Shown: piece after piece, positions 35,665 through 45,309 of the stretch
How the letters are laid out: every line of letters starts with the position of its first letter
How positions within the stretch are numbered: the stretch's first letter is position 1
Assembly (NCBI GenBank): GCA_910583745.1
Contig: CAJTZC010000008.1
Location: 7,485 to 71,484, forward strand
Source of the DNA: an uncultured Bacilli bacterium
GTDB lineage: Bacteria > Bacillota_I > Bacilli_A > RF39 > UBA660
Direction of reading: 5' to 3'
DNA length: 64,000 nucleotides
Position numbers and translations under genes: made by a program
Notes under the pieces: generated by a model
Seen by the model: only the letters and a program-made list of their open reading frames with translations
Database searches by the model: none
What the model was told of the DNA's origin: nothing

Positions 35665-38600
35665 TTATGATGACTTGTTTTGAAGATTTTTATAATATTC
35701 GTATCTTTTTATGGCTGCTTTTTTATTTAGAGTCAATAATTCTTCTGCCACTTTCGGGTCTTTGATTTTTAACGAATTGTAGCGCACTTCTCCGTCGAGG
35801 AAGCGTTCATATTTGTCGAAGTCTGGCTCTTTCGAGTCGATTGTCAAGGTCTCCCCGTCGTATCGCATCAAGAGGCAGTATCCGCATTCGACGGCCAGTC
35901 GCTCTTCTTCGATGGAACAGCTCATGCCTTTTTTGATTCCCTGTTCGATGCAAGGCGAATAGGCAATAATTATCGAAGGCCCGTCGTGGCTCTCGGCTTC
36001 TTTGAACGCCTTGATGGTCTGAAACATGTTCGCGCCTAGGGAAATGCTCGCCACATAGACATCGGGGTAACTCATGGCCACTCGGAACAGGTCTTTTTTG
36101 TCGGTCTTTTTCCCATCATCTGTGAACTCTGCGACTTGACCGAAATGACTCGATTTGGAAGCTTGGCCTCCCGTATTCGAATATACTTCTGTGTCGAGGA
36201 CGAGTATGTTGATGTTTTCGTTCGACGATAAGACGTGGTCGATGCCACTGAAGCCTATATCGTAAGCCCAACCGTCTCCTCCTATTGCCCAGACGCTCGG
36301 CACTTCCAAGTAGTCTAACAATTCCTCGATTTCGTTCGGCAAGGTGCATTTTTGGAGCTCATTTTTCACTTTTTTCGTAATTGTGTAGTCGTTTTTATTC
36401 TCTATCCATTCGTCGAATAATTCGCGCGTGATGCCGTCGACACTGTCTTTTGTGAATTCCATCATCTCTTGGATGTTGTTTCGGATGGTCTCATACCCTT
36501 TGAGAATTCCAAAACCGAATTCGGCATTGTCCTCGAAAAGGGAATTAGCCCAAGGAATGCTATATGGTGTCGAAGGAACACTTCCTCCATATATGCTGGA
36601 GCAACCTGTGGCATTGGCGATGATAAGACGATTTTGGAATAGCTGGGTCAACAGTTTGATATAAGGCGTCTCGCCACACCCTGCACAGGCACCACTGAAC
36701 TCGAATTTCGGCTTGCGCAGTTGTGAACCTTTTATCGTGAATGCATCGAGCATTTCTGGGTTGTTGTGGAAGTTGAACAGCGTATTGGCGAGAATCTGCC
36801 TCTTGAGATTGGTCGGTCCAAATTCTAAGGCCTTTTCTCCTCGTTTTCCAGGACAGACGTTTAGGCATAGACCACATCCCGTGCAATCGGCTTCGCTTAC
36901 ACTTATGATGTATCTGTATTTGCCGTCGTCGTCTCCGATGAGTTCGATTCCGTCTTTCGCATAAGGGCTGTCCTTCTCGACGACGAATGGTCTTATGACG
37001 GCGTGTGGACAGACGAGAGAACACATGCCACATTGGATACAATTCTCGTTTTTCCAAACCGGCACGATGTCGGTCGAAGCTCTTTTTTCCAGTTTGCTCA
37101 ATCCCTCTGGAAATTCACCTGTTCTGTAGTCTAAGAGGTCCCCCACTTTCAATTCGTTGCCTCGTCTCGAATTTATCTTGTCTATTACGTCTGTGGAATC
37201 CAAAGTCAGTCCATCTAGACCGAGTTTACCTTTAAATGGCACCAATCCCGCGATGGCTTCTTTCACACATTGTATATTGGCATTTACTATCGATTCCCCC
37301 TTGGTGGCAAAACGCTCTTTTATACTTTTACTCAGCACCTCTTTGTAATCGTCAAAACCTAAAAGTTTTAGAAGTATCGTCTCGAATATGAGACTGATTT
37401 TTCCTTTGAGACCGTTTCTTTCTGCGATTTCTCCAGCGTCTATCGTAAAAATCGTTATATTTTTGGATAACAAATCTTTTTTACTGCTCGCAAGGGCAGG
37501 TATCTCTTCAAATCTCTTCTTCGAATTGACGATGAGCACTCCATTCTCGGCTAAGTTTTTTGTGAGTTCGAATTTGTTTAAATATCCTTCTTTGGTCACG
37601 ACGAGAATATTCGGGTGTTCTGGATAGTACGGCGCCTCGATAGGCTTCTTGTCGAACCGCAGATGGGATATGGTAACTCCTCCACTCTTCTTCGAGTCGT
37701 ATTCGAAGTACCCTTGAACGTATTCTTCTGTATGGTTTCCTATAATCTTCAAGATGTCCTTGCTCGCACTGACCATGCCGTCCGAACCATAGCCGAAGAC
37801 TACGAGTTCTTTCATTCGCTCTTTTAGGCAGTATTCGCTTTTAGGAAGGCTCAAATCGGTGATGTCGTCTACAATGCCCACCGTAAAGTTGTCTTTCGGT
37901 TTGTTTTCGAGCATGTCGTAAACCGAAGCGATGTCGGCAGGAGTCGTATTTTTAGAAGACAGGCCATACCTTCCTCCAAAGATTTCGATGTTTGCATCTT
38001 TTAGCGCTGCGACGACATCTAGGTAAAGTGGTTCTCCTATGCTTCCGTGCTCTCTCGTGCGGTCCAAGACAGCGATGCGCTTGGTCGATTTTGGCAAGAC
38101 GGAGAGGAGATATTCGCGGCTGAAAGGTCTATACAAGTGGACTGCGATTAAGCCTACGCTCATTCCAGAGTTCGCCAAATCGGCGACGACTTTCTTGCTG
38201 GTCTCTGTGACACTTCCCATCGCGACGATGACATATCGGGCATTCTCGCTTCCATAGTAGTTGAAAGGCTTGTAGTCCGTATTGTGCAGTTCATTTATCT
38301 TTTTCATGTAAGCTTCGACCGTGGCTGGGACGATGTCGTAGTCTCTATTGCGAGCTTCGACACTTTGGAAGTAGATGTCTTCGTTCTCGGCCATGCCTCT
38401 CGAATGGGGTCTGTTGATATTTAACGTTTTTCCTCTGAAGGTCTTGATGGCTTCTCTATCTAGGAGTTTTGCTAAGTCGACATCGTCTAACAGTTCAATT
38501 TTGTTTATTTCGTGACTCGTTCTAAAACCGTCCATGAAGTGGACAAAGGGAATCGACGTTTTGATGGCTGTCAGATGGGCGACCGCGGCTAAGTCGTGCG

Positions 38601-39036
38601 CCTCTTGTACACTCGAAGAAGCCAACATGCAAAAACCGGTCTGTCTGACCGCGTAGATGTCACTGTGGTCTCCAAAGATGGAAAGGGCATGTGTTGCCAC
38701 AGTTCTACTCGCGACGTGAATGACGGCAGGCAATTCTTCGCCCGCGATTTTGTACATGTTCGGTATCATCAAAAGAAGGCCTTGGCTCGCAGTGAAAGTA
38801 CTCGCGAGAGCTCCCGATAAGAGCGCTCCGTGGAGAGTACCCGCTGCGCCTGCTTCCGATTGCATCTCTACGACATTGACCCGCCCTCCTAAGAGGTTTT
38901 TCTCTCCTATAGAACGCATTCTATCGATGTTCGATGCCATCGGGCTCGAAGGCGTTATCGGATAAATGCTGGCTATTTCGCTAAATTTATATGCTATTGC
39001 CGATGCTGCCGTGCAGCCGTCCATCACTTTCTTCAT
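35665..39036 (-). CDS. nifJ: Pyruvate:ferredoxin (flavodoxin) oxidoreductase
   Basis: 1123 residues, single-chain. Converts pyruvate and CoA to acetyl-CoA, CO2 and reduced ferredoxin, which is central to anaerobic metabolism. The N-terminal domain starts MDGCTAASAIAYKFSEIASIYPITPSSPM; two [4Fe-4S] motifs (CIQCGMCSLVCP near 665, CTGCGLCLNVCP near 722) lie in the ferredoxin domain, and the C-terminal TPP-binding part has CAGCGETPYIKLL, GGDGWAYDIGF and the EVYSNTGGQASKSS loop. Monocistronic. Confidence 0.98.
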   Translation of the reverse strand: MKKVMDGCTAASAIAYKFSEIASIYPITPSSPMASNIDRMRSIGEKNLLGGRVNVVEMQSEAGAAGTLHGALLSGALASTFTASQGLLLMIPNMYKIAGEELPAVIHVASRTVATHALSIFGDHSDIYAVRQTGFCMLASSSVQEAHDLAAVAHLTAIKTSIPFVHFMDGFRTSHEINKIELLDDVDLAKLLDREAIKTFRGKTLNINRPHSRGMAENEDIYFQSVEARNRDYDIVPATVEAYMKKINELHNTDYKPFNYYGSENARYVIVAMGSVTETSKKVVADLANSGMSVGLIAVHLYRPFSREYLLSVLPKSTKRIAVLDRTREHGSIGEPLYLDVVAALKDANIEIFGGRYGLSSKNTTPADIASVYDMLENKPKDNFTVGIVDDITDLSLPKSEYCLKERMKELVVFGYGSDGMVSASKDILKIIGNHTEEYVQGYFEYDSKKSGGVTISHLRFDKKPIEAPYYPEHPNILVVTKEGYLNKFELTKNLAENGVLIVNSKKRFEEIPALASSKKDLLSKNITIFTIDAGEIAERNGLKGKISLIFETILLKLLGFDDYKEVLSKSIKERFATKGESIVNANIQCVKEAIAGLVPFKGKLGLDGLTLDSTDVIDKINSRRGNELKVGDLLDYRTGEFPEGLSKLEKRASTDIVPVWKNENCIQCGMCSLVCPHAVIRPFVVEKDSPYAKDGIELIGDDDGKYRYIISVSEADCTGCGLCLNVCPGKRGEKALEFGPTNLKRQILANTLFNFHNNPEMLDAFTIKGSQLRKPKFEFSGACAGCGETPYIKLLTQLFQNRLIIANATGCSSIYGGSVPSTPYSIPWANSLFEDNAEFGFGILKGYETIRNNIQEMMEFTKDSVDGITRELFDEWIENKNDYTITKKVKNELQKCTLPNEIEELLDYLEVPSVWAIGGDGWAYDIGFSGIDHVLSSNENINILVLDTEVYSNTGGQASKSSHFGQVAEFTDDGKKTDKKDLFRVAMSYPDVYVASISLGANMFQTIKAFKEAESHDGPSIIIAYSPCIEQGIKKGMSCSIEEERLAVECGYCLLMRYDGETLTIDSKEPDFDKYERFLDGEVRYNSLKIKDPKVAEELLTLNKKAAIKRYEYYKNLQNKSS

Positions 39037-39150
39037 ATGTTACTCACCTTTCTATGTTAATTAAATTATAAACGGTTGAAACTTTAATTGCAAGATAAAA
39101 TCGAGGCGCTTTTTAGACATTTTCTTTCCTTTTCTTCATACAATTTTAGT

Positions 39151-39501
39151 ATGACAGGTCCTTTGAGCGAACAACTTAGCGAAATCGGTCGCGAGGATAT
39201 CATTTGGGGCGTCTATATTTTTGTCGCCGTTTTTGCTATCCTATCGAATCAAATAGAGAAAGACTATCTCTTTTCTCATGATGTAAAAAAGTATAGAGAC
39301 TTTCACAACATCAACACCGTCTTGCTGACGATTGGTCTTCTCGTCTATATCTATTTTTTTATCAATGCATCGAATAAATTTGCCAAAGAAAAAGATAAAA
39401 GCAACTACTTGACTGTAGTTGCTACGACTCTCTTCTTAATCGGTGGAGCTATTTTACTCTATCTAGAATGGGAAGGCTTCGACGAGCCAGATATCTTATA
39501 A
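39151..39501 (+). CDS. Small membrane protein (116 residues)
   Basis: About three membrane segments (IIWGVYIFVAVFAILSN; INTVLLTIGLLVYIYFFINA; TVVATTLFLIGGAILLYL). The ATG at 39151 sits about 7 bases after a TACAAT box with no ribosome binding site, so it may be a leaderless transcript; the alternative start is TTG at 39088, also without a site. It converges tail to tail with the ZnuA-like gene. Function unknown. Confidence 0.6.
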   Translation: MTGPLSEQLSEIGREDIIWGVYIFVAVFAILSNQIEKDYLFSHDVKKYRDFHNINTVLLTIGLLVYIYFFINASNKFAKEKDKSNYLTVVATTLFLIGGAILLYLEWEGFDEPDIL

Positions 39502-40377
39502 TCAGTTCGTCTCGTACACTTCTCTTTTGATTTCTTCGATGTTGTCTCGCATCATCGTCTTGTAGTTGGCACTGTTTTTTATGTCGTCTTCTGTGAGAAC
39601 GGTCATGCTCTTTAAACGCGTAATTTTCACGCCCTCTTGGACTAAAGACTTGATGAGTTCTGTCTCTTCTTGGTTGTCCAACATATATATGTATTTGATG
39701 TACCCATCTTTGATGGCTTTTTTTGCTTTATTTTTGGTCGTGCTCGTCACTTCGCCGAGAGATTCATCGACATTGATGACATCGAAACCGTATTTCGACA
39801 GGAAACTCAAGGCATCACTGGCGATGAGGATGTTCGTGTCTTTGGCGTTCTCTGGAACCATCTGCAGTTCGGCATCGTAAGAGCTGATGAGCACTTTTAG
39901 ATTTTCGTAGTTTTTGTTTATCTCTTCGATGATGTATTTGTTGTTGATGTATTCTTCGAAGCCGTTTTTGACATTGTGGGCTAGCATTAGAAAATCACTC
40001 GGATTGAGCCAAAGCTCTTCGACGGTGCTGTTGTAGTCTAATCCTTGGCTGACATCGATAATTTTCATGTTCTTGTTGGCATTGAGTAAATCGCGTGCGA
40101 TGCTTTTCTCGTCCGTCAGCCCGTTATAGACGAAGATGGCACCCTTCGAATATTCTTCTAGTTGCTTGCTCGTCAGTTTGTAGGAAGCGATGTCTGTCTC
40201 TGCAGGATAGATGGACTTTACATTGGAATTGTATCCGTATAGATAGTCTGTCACATATTGGACTGGGTAGACTGTCGTGTAGATATCGACTCCTTCTAAA
40301 TCGTCTCTCTTAAAGCAACTCGTCGTCATGAGAATCGCTAAACCTAAACAAAATAATCTCTTTATCGTCTTTTTCAA
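39502..40377 (-). CDS. ZnuA-like metal ABC-transporter lipoprotein, ligands altered
   Basis: 291 residues with a type II signal peptide and lipobox MTTSC (Cys21). The body has the cluster A-I fold: IYTTVYPVQYVTDYLYG, a Ysxxxxxleeyskgaifvyng region, an ELWLNPSDFLML segment and a C-terminal VLTEDDIKNSANYKTMMRDNIEEIK helix. The Zn/Mn-binding histidines usually seen as HxxEPT and DPHxW are not there (ETDIASYKLT; VEELWLNP). No permease or ATPase is adjacent. It may bind another ligand or act as an accessory lipoprotein. Confidence 0.75.
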   Translation of the reverse strand: MKKTIKRLFCLGLAILMTTSCFKRDDLEGVDIYTTVYPVQYVTDYLYGYNSNVKSIYPAETDIASYKLTSKQLEEYSKGAIFVYNGLTDEKSIARDLLNANKNMKIIDVSQGLDYNSTVEELWLNPSDFLMLAHNVKNGFEEYINNKYIIEEINKNYENLKVLISSYDAELQMVPENAKDTNILIASDALSFLSKYGFDVINVDESLGEVTSTTKNKAKKAIKDGYIKYIYMLDNQEETELIKSLVQEGVKITRLKSMTVLTEDDIKNSANYKTMMRDNIEEIKREVYETN

Positions 40378-40510
40378 TTTAAATCATCCTATCTTTTTTA
40401 CTGGTTTCATTTTACTATAAAACCGCAATTTTGTAAAATAAAACTAGTAAAAGGACGCGTGTTTGTTGTATAATGGTTGAGTAATATTTAGAAAATATAA
40501 GGAGGTAAGT

Positions 40511-41161
40511 ATGAAATTTTTAGAGAAGTATGGTATCAAGATTAAAGACGAGAAAATGCTCATCACAGCTCTCACGCATACGTCTTATTCGAACGAACAC
40601 AATTGTGAGTCTTACGAAAGGCTCGAGTATTTGGGGGACGCCGTCTTGGAGCTGATTACGAGTGAGTATTTCTATTTAAATACTGATTCGAAAGAAGGAG
40701 CGATGACAAAGTTGCGTGCCCGTTATGTATGTGAACGAGCCAACTACGAATATGCGAAGGTGGTCGGCTTTATTCCTTATATCCGATTGGGAAACGGTCA
40801 GATACATAATTTGAACGAAACCATCGTCGCGGATGTCTTCGAAGCGATTCTGGGTGTCATCTTTTTGGAGTGCGGTTATGAGGTATCAAAGAAATACGTC
40901 TTAGAAGTCATCACTCCGTTTATCGAGGAAGACCGCGTCTTCTATTCGGACTATAAGTCTCTCTTGCAAGAGATGATGCAGATGTCGAAGAAGACTTTGG
41001 AGTATCGACTCGTGAGAGAAGACGGTCCTGCGCACGACAGGTCTTATATCTTTGAGGTCGTCGTTGACGACATCGTCTATGGTCGCGGTTCTGGAAAGAG
41101 CAAGAAGGAAGCAGAGCAAAACGCTGCAAAAGATGCTTATACAAAAGCGGCTAAGAAGTAA
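40511..41161 (+). CDS. rnc: Ribonuclease III
   Basis: 216 residues. Cuts double-stranded RNA, including rRNA precursors. Catalytic domain with the signature ERLEYLGDAVLE (about 36-47), and the second acidic pair in VADVFEAILGVIFLE. A C-terminal dsRNA-binding domain follows (DYKSLLQEMMQ..., GSGKSKKEAEQNAAKDAY). AAGGAGG before the ATG; a TATAAT box lies about 35 bases upstream. Operon with smc as in Bacillus. Confidence 0.97.
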   Translation: MKFLEKYGIKIKDEKMLITALTHTSYSNEHNCESYERLEYLGDAVLELITSEYFYLNTDSKEGAMTKLRARYVCERANYEYAKVVGFIPYIRLGNGQIHNLNETIVADVFEAILGVIFLECGYEVSKKYVLEVITPFIEEDRVFYSDYKSLLQEMMQMSKKTLEYRLVREDGPAHDRSYIFEVVVDDIVYGRGSGKSKKEAEQNAAKDAYTKAAKK

Positions 41162-41181
41162 CATAAGATGGAGGGATTTTC

Positions 41182-44130
41182 ATGCAACTTAAAAGTATCA
41201 AAGCGAGCGGTTTTAAATCGTTCGCGGATAAAATAGAAATCGACATCAAGGACGGCATCACTGGGATTGTAGGCCCCAATGGAAGTGGAAAATCGAATAT
41301 CGTCGATGCGGTCAAGTGGGTACTCGGAGAGCAGTCTGTCAAGGCTCTTCGCGGTTCTAAGGAGATGACCGACGTCATTTTTCAGGGAAGTATTTCGAGA
41401 AAGCCTCTCACTCGCGCGAGTGTCACGTTGACTTTCGATAATTCTGACCACTACTTGAACAGCGATTTTAAAGAAATCGAAATCAAGAGAATCGTCTACA
41501 ATTCCGGCGAGAACGAATATCTTTTGAACAATTCGAAGGTGCGTCTCAAAGACATCACCGATTTATTTCTGGATTCGGGTGCCGGCAAGGAAGCGTTCAG
41601 CATCATCTCTCAGGGACGCATCGGTGAGATTTTGAACAGCAAACCGGAAGAGAGACGGGTCATCATCGAAGAGGCCGCGGGCGTACTCAAATATAAGAAA
41701 CGCAAGATTGAGAGTCTTCGAAGATTGGATAAGACAAACGACAATCTCTCGAAAGTCGATTTAATTATCGGAGAACTGGCCGTCAATTTGGACCCGTTGA
41801 GGGAGCAAAGCGAGAAAGCAAAAAAATATGAATCTTTTAAGGGTGAACTCGAGAGCATCGAGATTGCTCTATTGATAAACGACATTACGAATATCAATGC
41901 CGAATATGAAGGGTTGAAGACGGGCGCAGAGACGCTTAGAAACGAAATATCTTCTATCGAGTCTTCCAATTCGAAGGACGATGCGAGCCAAGAGAGATTG
42001 AAGTTGGAACTCTTAAAGTTGGAAGCAGATATCAGCAGGGAAAGTCAAAGTCTTCTCAAACTGACCGAGGAACTCTCTTTATTGGAAGCCAACAAGCAGC
42101 TCGTCATCGAAAGAAAGAAATACGAGGTCGACGACGTCAAGTTGGAGAGCAATATTTTGAACTTGAAAGAGGAAATTAAGTCTTTGGAGTCCAATTTGGC
42201 TTCTTTGGAAACCGATATCAAAGACCTCGACGAGAAAGTACAAAGTGTTCGCGCCAAGAGAGATTCTTTAGAAGTCGATTTGAAAAAGACGAATGCGACA
42301 AAGGGAAGTCTCATGAGCGAGATTGCCCTCAAGACAAAGATTTTAGGAGAGACGAAGAACAAGATAGACATCTTAAATGCCAATTTGGAGAATGACACTC
42401 TACTCCCCTATTCTGTCAAAGCGGTTCTCACGAATCCACGTCTCACAGGACTACACGGTACTTTGGGTAGCCTTTTGGAAATCGATGAACGCTATCTTAC
42501 AGCGATAGATACCGTCTTAGGAACGATGCAGAATGTCGTCGTCTGTGAGGATGAACAGGCAGCCAAGATAGCTATCCAATACCTTAAAGAAAATAAACAA
42601 GGCCGCGCGACTTTCTTCCCATTGCCTGTCATCAAAGCGAGATATTTGGACGAGAATACTTTGAGCAGAGTGCAAAGCGACGCTGGATTCGTCGGTATAG
42701 CTGGAAATCTCGTGTCTTACGATACGAAGTACAAATCGGTCGTCTTAAACCAATTGGGAAATGTCATCGTCGCAGAGAATATCGATTCGTTGAATCGCAT
42801 CGGAAAGATGATCAATTATTCTTATCGTGTCGTCTCTTTGGACGGTGAGATATTGCATACGGGCGGTTCTTTAACGGGTGGTTCTATCAAGTCGAATAAG
42901 AACCCTTTGGTCGAGAAAAATGCCATCAAGGGATTATCTGCCGACGTAGAAAGAATATCTGGCGATTTGGAGAATGCGAACCATCGCTTGGACGAAAATT
43001 TAAAGGAAGAACAGTTCATTCTCTCTAGGATAAACGAAGTCGAGAAAGAGATTATCTCCTTAGAGGAGTCTAGAAGAAATAAATCTACCTATAGAGATTC
43101 TATTCACGCGAGCATGTCCAACAAAATGAGCGAGTTAAAAGGAACAGAGGGCATCAAGTCGAGTTCTCTCGATAAAGAGTTGGATGAGACGATTGAACAA
43201 TATTATGAAAAGGAAAAAATCAAAAATCAGGTCGTCTCGACTTTGGACAAACTTAAGAGCCGCAAGTCGGACTTGGGTACGGAGTTATCGGAGATAGAAC
43301 TCGCGAATAAGAAGCAGAACTCTGAGTACAACAAAAAAGTCAACGAATTAAAAGATATCGAAGTAAAACTTGGTAAACTCGATATCAAGCTCGACAACTT
43401 GTTGCTCCGCTTGACCGAAGAATACAATGTCACGTATGAACGTGCGAAGGCCACGGTCGAAATACCGGAGGATATCGAAGTAACGAGAAGCAGAGTTCAG
43501 GTTCTACGCAAGAGCATAAAGGACTTGGGAGAAGTCAATCTGGGTGCGATAAGCGAGTTCGAAAGAATCAATACGAGATATGAATTCTTAGACAACCAGA
43601 GAAAGGATTTGAAGGACTCTATCGACAACATTTTGGGCGTCATTAGTGAGATGGACGCGACGATGGAACAGGAATTTAAGGATACGTTCGACAAGGTCAA
43701 CACGGAATTCCAAGTCGTATACAGTCGTCTGTTCAAAGGCGGACACGGAGAATTGGTACTCACTGACCCTCTCAATCTGTTAGAAACGGGTGTCGACATC
43801 ATCGCCGAACCGCCTGGAAAGAAGCTTAAAAACATCACTTTGTTGAGTGGTGGAGAGAAAACTTTGACGGCCATTGCCCTACTCTTTGCGATTTTGAATG
43901 TAAAGGTCGTACCGTTCTGTATCTTAGATGAGGTCGAGGCTGCTTTGGACGAAGCAAACGTCGACACATTCGGCACTTATTTGAAGGAATATGAGCACAA
44001 GACTCAGTTTATCGTCATCACTCACAAGAAAAAAACGATGGAATACGCGAATACTTTATACGGTATTACGATGCAGGAGTCCGGTGTCTCTAAGTTGGTA
44101 AGTGTCAAGTTAGAAGGAATCGAAAAGTGA
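41182..44130 (+). CDS. smc: Chromosome segregation ATPase SMC
   Basis: 982 residues against a usual 1150-1190; both heads and the hinge are intact, so the coiled-coil arms are short. Walker A GPNGSGKSN is near residue 33; the hinge (LHGTLGSLLEIDERYLTAIDTVLG..., GRATFFPL) is at about 410-520; signature LSGGEKTLTA and Walker B CILDEVEAALDEAN lie near the C-terminus. SMC compacts and separates chromosomes with ScpA/ScpB. It follows rnc by 20 bases; ftsY, the usual next gene, is absent and a terminator ends the operon. Confidence 0.97.
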   Translation: MQLKSIKASGFKSFADKIEIDIKDGITGIVGPNGSGKSNIVDAVKWVLGEQSVKALRGSKEMTDVIFQGSISRKPLTRASVTLTFDNSDHYLNSDFKEIEIKRIVYNSGENEYLLNNSKVRLKDITDLFLDSGAGKEAFSIISQGRIGEILNSKPEERRVIIEEAAGVLKYKKRKIESLRRLDKTNDNLSKVDLIIGELAVNLDPLREQSEKAKKYESFKGELESIEIALLINDITNINAEYEGLKTGAETLRNEISSIESSNSKDDASQERLKLELLKLEADISRESQSLLKLTEELSLLEANKQLVIERKKYEVDDVKLESNILNLKEEIKSLESNLASLETDIKDLDEKVQSVRAKRDSLEVDLKKTNATKGSLMSEIALKTKILGETKNKIDILNANLENDTLLPYSVKAVLTNPRLTGLHGTLGSLLEIDERYLTAIDTVLGTMQNVVVCEDEQAAKIAIQYLKENKQGRATFFPLPVIKARYLDENTLSRVQSDAGFVGIAGNLVSYDTKYKSVVLNQLGNVIVAENIDSLNRIGKMINYSYRVVSLDGEILHTGGSLTGGSIKSNKNPLVEKNAIKGLSADVERISGDLENANHRLDENLKEEQFILSRINEVEKEIISLEESRRNKSTYRDSIHASMSNKMSELKGTEGIKSSSLDKELDETIEQYYEKEKIKNQVVSTLDKLKSRKSDLGTELSEIELANKKQNSEYNKKVNELKDIEVKLGKLDIKLDNLLLRLTEEYNVTYERAKATVEIPEDIEVTRSRVQVLRKSIKDLGEVNLGAISEFERINTRYEFLDNQRKDLKDSIDNILGVISEMDATMEQEFKDTFDKVNTEFQVVYSRLFKGGHGELVLTDPLNLLETGVDIIAEPPGKKLKNITLLSGGEKTLTAIALLFAILNVKVVPFCILDEVEAALDEANVDTFGTYLKEYEHKTQFIVITHKKKTMEYANTLYGITMQESGVSKLVSVKLEGIEK

Positions 44131-44150
44131 GAGAAATCTCGCTTTTTTTG
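44125..44150 (+). terminator. Intrinsic terminator of rnc-smc
   Basis: The stem AAGTGAGA/TCTCGCTT (44125-44132 with 44137-44144, one G-U, GAAA loop) is followed by T's. It overlaps the smc stop. Confidence 0.85.
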
Positions 44151-44239
44151 TACTTGTTATTGGGAGAGAGCTTAGAAACAAACTAAAAATAGGCTCTGAA
44201 TCCTGTTCTTCTTTTATGATTGAACTGTTTTAAGAAAAT

Positions 44240-45203
44240 CTAGTTTAGATGAAATGGATTACTGATAGTACCGTTACCTCTCAATTGATTTAAATATTCA
44301 GCTTTCAAGTTAATGGTCGGTGCCACATTGTCAGCACTATTGACAGAATCGTGGTTAAAACCATTCATTATTGTAAAATTATATTTTTTTAGCTAAATAG
44401 TAAGAATTATTAGAAGAATCGTAGGTCCCGCTTCCTGCCGCGAGAATTTCGTCTGCGGTGATTAAACCTACTGGATAGGTCAAGGCGCCATTCCCTCCAC
44501 TCATCTCTTCGACTGTAAATTTGTCGTTCTCCAGTGGACATGTAAATTGTGGTAAGACATTTTCTAAATCATTTTTCCAAGCTTTTATTCTTGCCGAAGC
44601 CCCAAATGCAGTTGCCTTTTTTCCATAGCCTAGACCTGTATCACTGCTATATCCTGTAACACTTTTATCAGGTGTGCTTCTATCGTTACAGAAAATCACA
44701 TCGGCCACGAAGTCTCCATATCCTGTATCGACGATGTTCTTTTTGTACCATTCTTCTACTTTGGTCTTTATTTCGGAATCTGTCTCATTTCTCTGCGCTT
44801 GTTCTGGTTGTGGCTGGTCTTTCAAAATCTGGTAACCCATCTTGAATAGCGAGCGTTATATCTCCTAATTCGATTTTCGGTATTTCTTTATCGAAATATA
44901 GTGTACATTGGTCTGTATGGTTTACTTTTACATTTATTTTCTCGTTATGGTATCCTGTGAAAGAGTTCCTCCATTTTTACGCGTACTCTTTTCTAGGTTT
45001 AATAATTACCCTTCTTTGGGAAACTCTTTAGAAGTGTTAGGGCTATATTCTCCATTTTCATCTTGAACGAACATCGCGAGGAGTTCGCGAGTGTTTTCTT
45101 GAAGGCTCTCTTCTTTTATCTTTAGGTTAAAACTGGCGATGCTTACTAAGACTAAGGATATACCACTTAATATCGACAGTCTTTTCTTCTTAAATTTTTC
45201 CAT
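44240..45203 (-). pseudogene. Broken surface-protein gene (third paralogue)
   Basis: Pieces of one surface protein lie in several frames. An N-terminal signal-anchor part (MEKFKKKRLSILSGIS..., stop near 45006) is followed by a segment out of frame (VKVNHTDQCTLYFDKEIP). Next comes an open piece (44379-44840) with EQAQRNETDS, VDTGYGDFVADVIFCNDRS and YPVGLITADEILAAGSG, ending at SYYLAKK. A last piece in another frame ends NVAPTINLKAEYLNQLRGNGTISNPFHLN. It has the domain plan of the 25-kb and 47-kb proteins with an internal loss near the WxWSFSP block. The start region shares promoter and leader with the BspA-like gene. Confidence 0.85.
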
Positions 45204-45252
45204 GCAAAAAGGTCCCTCTTTCTATATATCCGGACCTCTTTTACTCTTAAAT

Positions 45253-45280
45253 TTTATACCATTGGGCTTTCTTTAGTCAA
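45253..45280 (-). promoter_or_regulatory. Promoter of the broken surface gene
   Basis: TTGACT (45275-45280) and TATAAA (45253-45258) on the minus strand with a 16-base spacer. The sequence is closely related to the promoter at 47303-47330. Confidence 0.65.
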
Positions 45281-45309
45281 GTGATTTCTATTCGATTTAC
45301 GCATTTTAT

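Noticed and set aside
36560..37057. Frame of 165 codons within nifJ
   Set aside because: Arg/His-rich translation typical of an out-of-frame shadow; nifJ is certain.
41182..44130. smc as a truncated gene
   Set aside because: Both head domains and the hinge are intact; only the coiled-coil arms are shorter.
45006..45203. Independent 65-residue secreted protein
   Set aside because: Its sequence is the start of the broken surface gene, and related fragments continue in other frames directly downstream.
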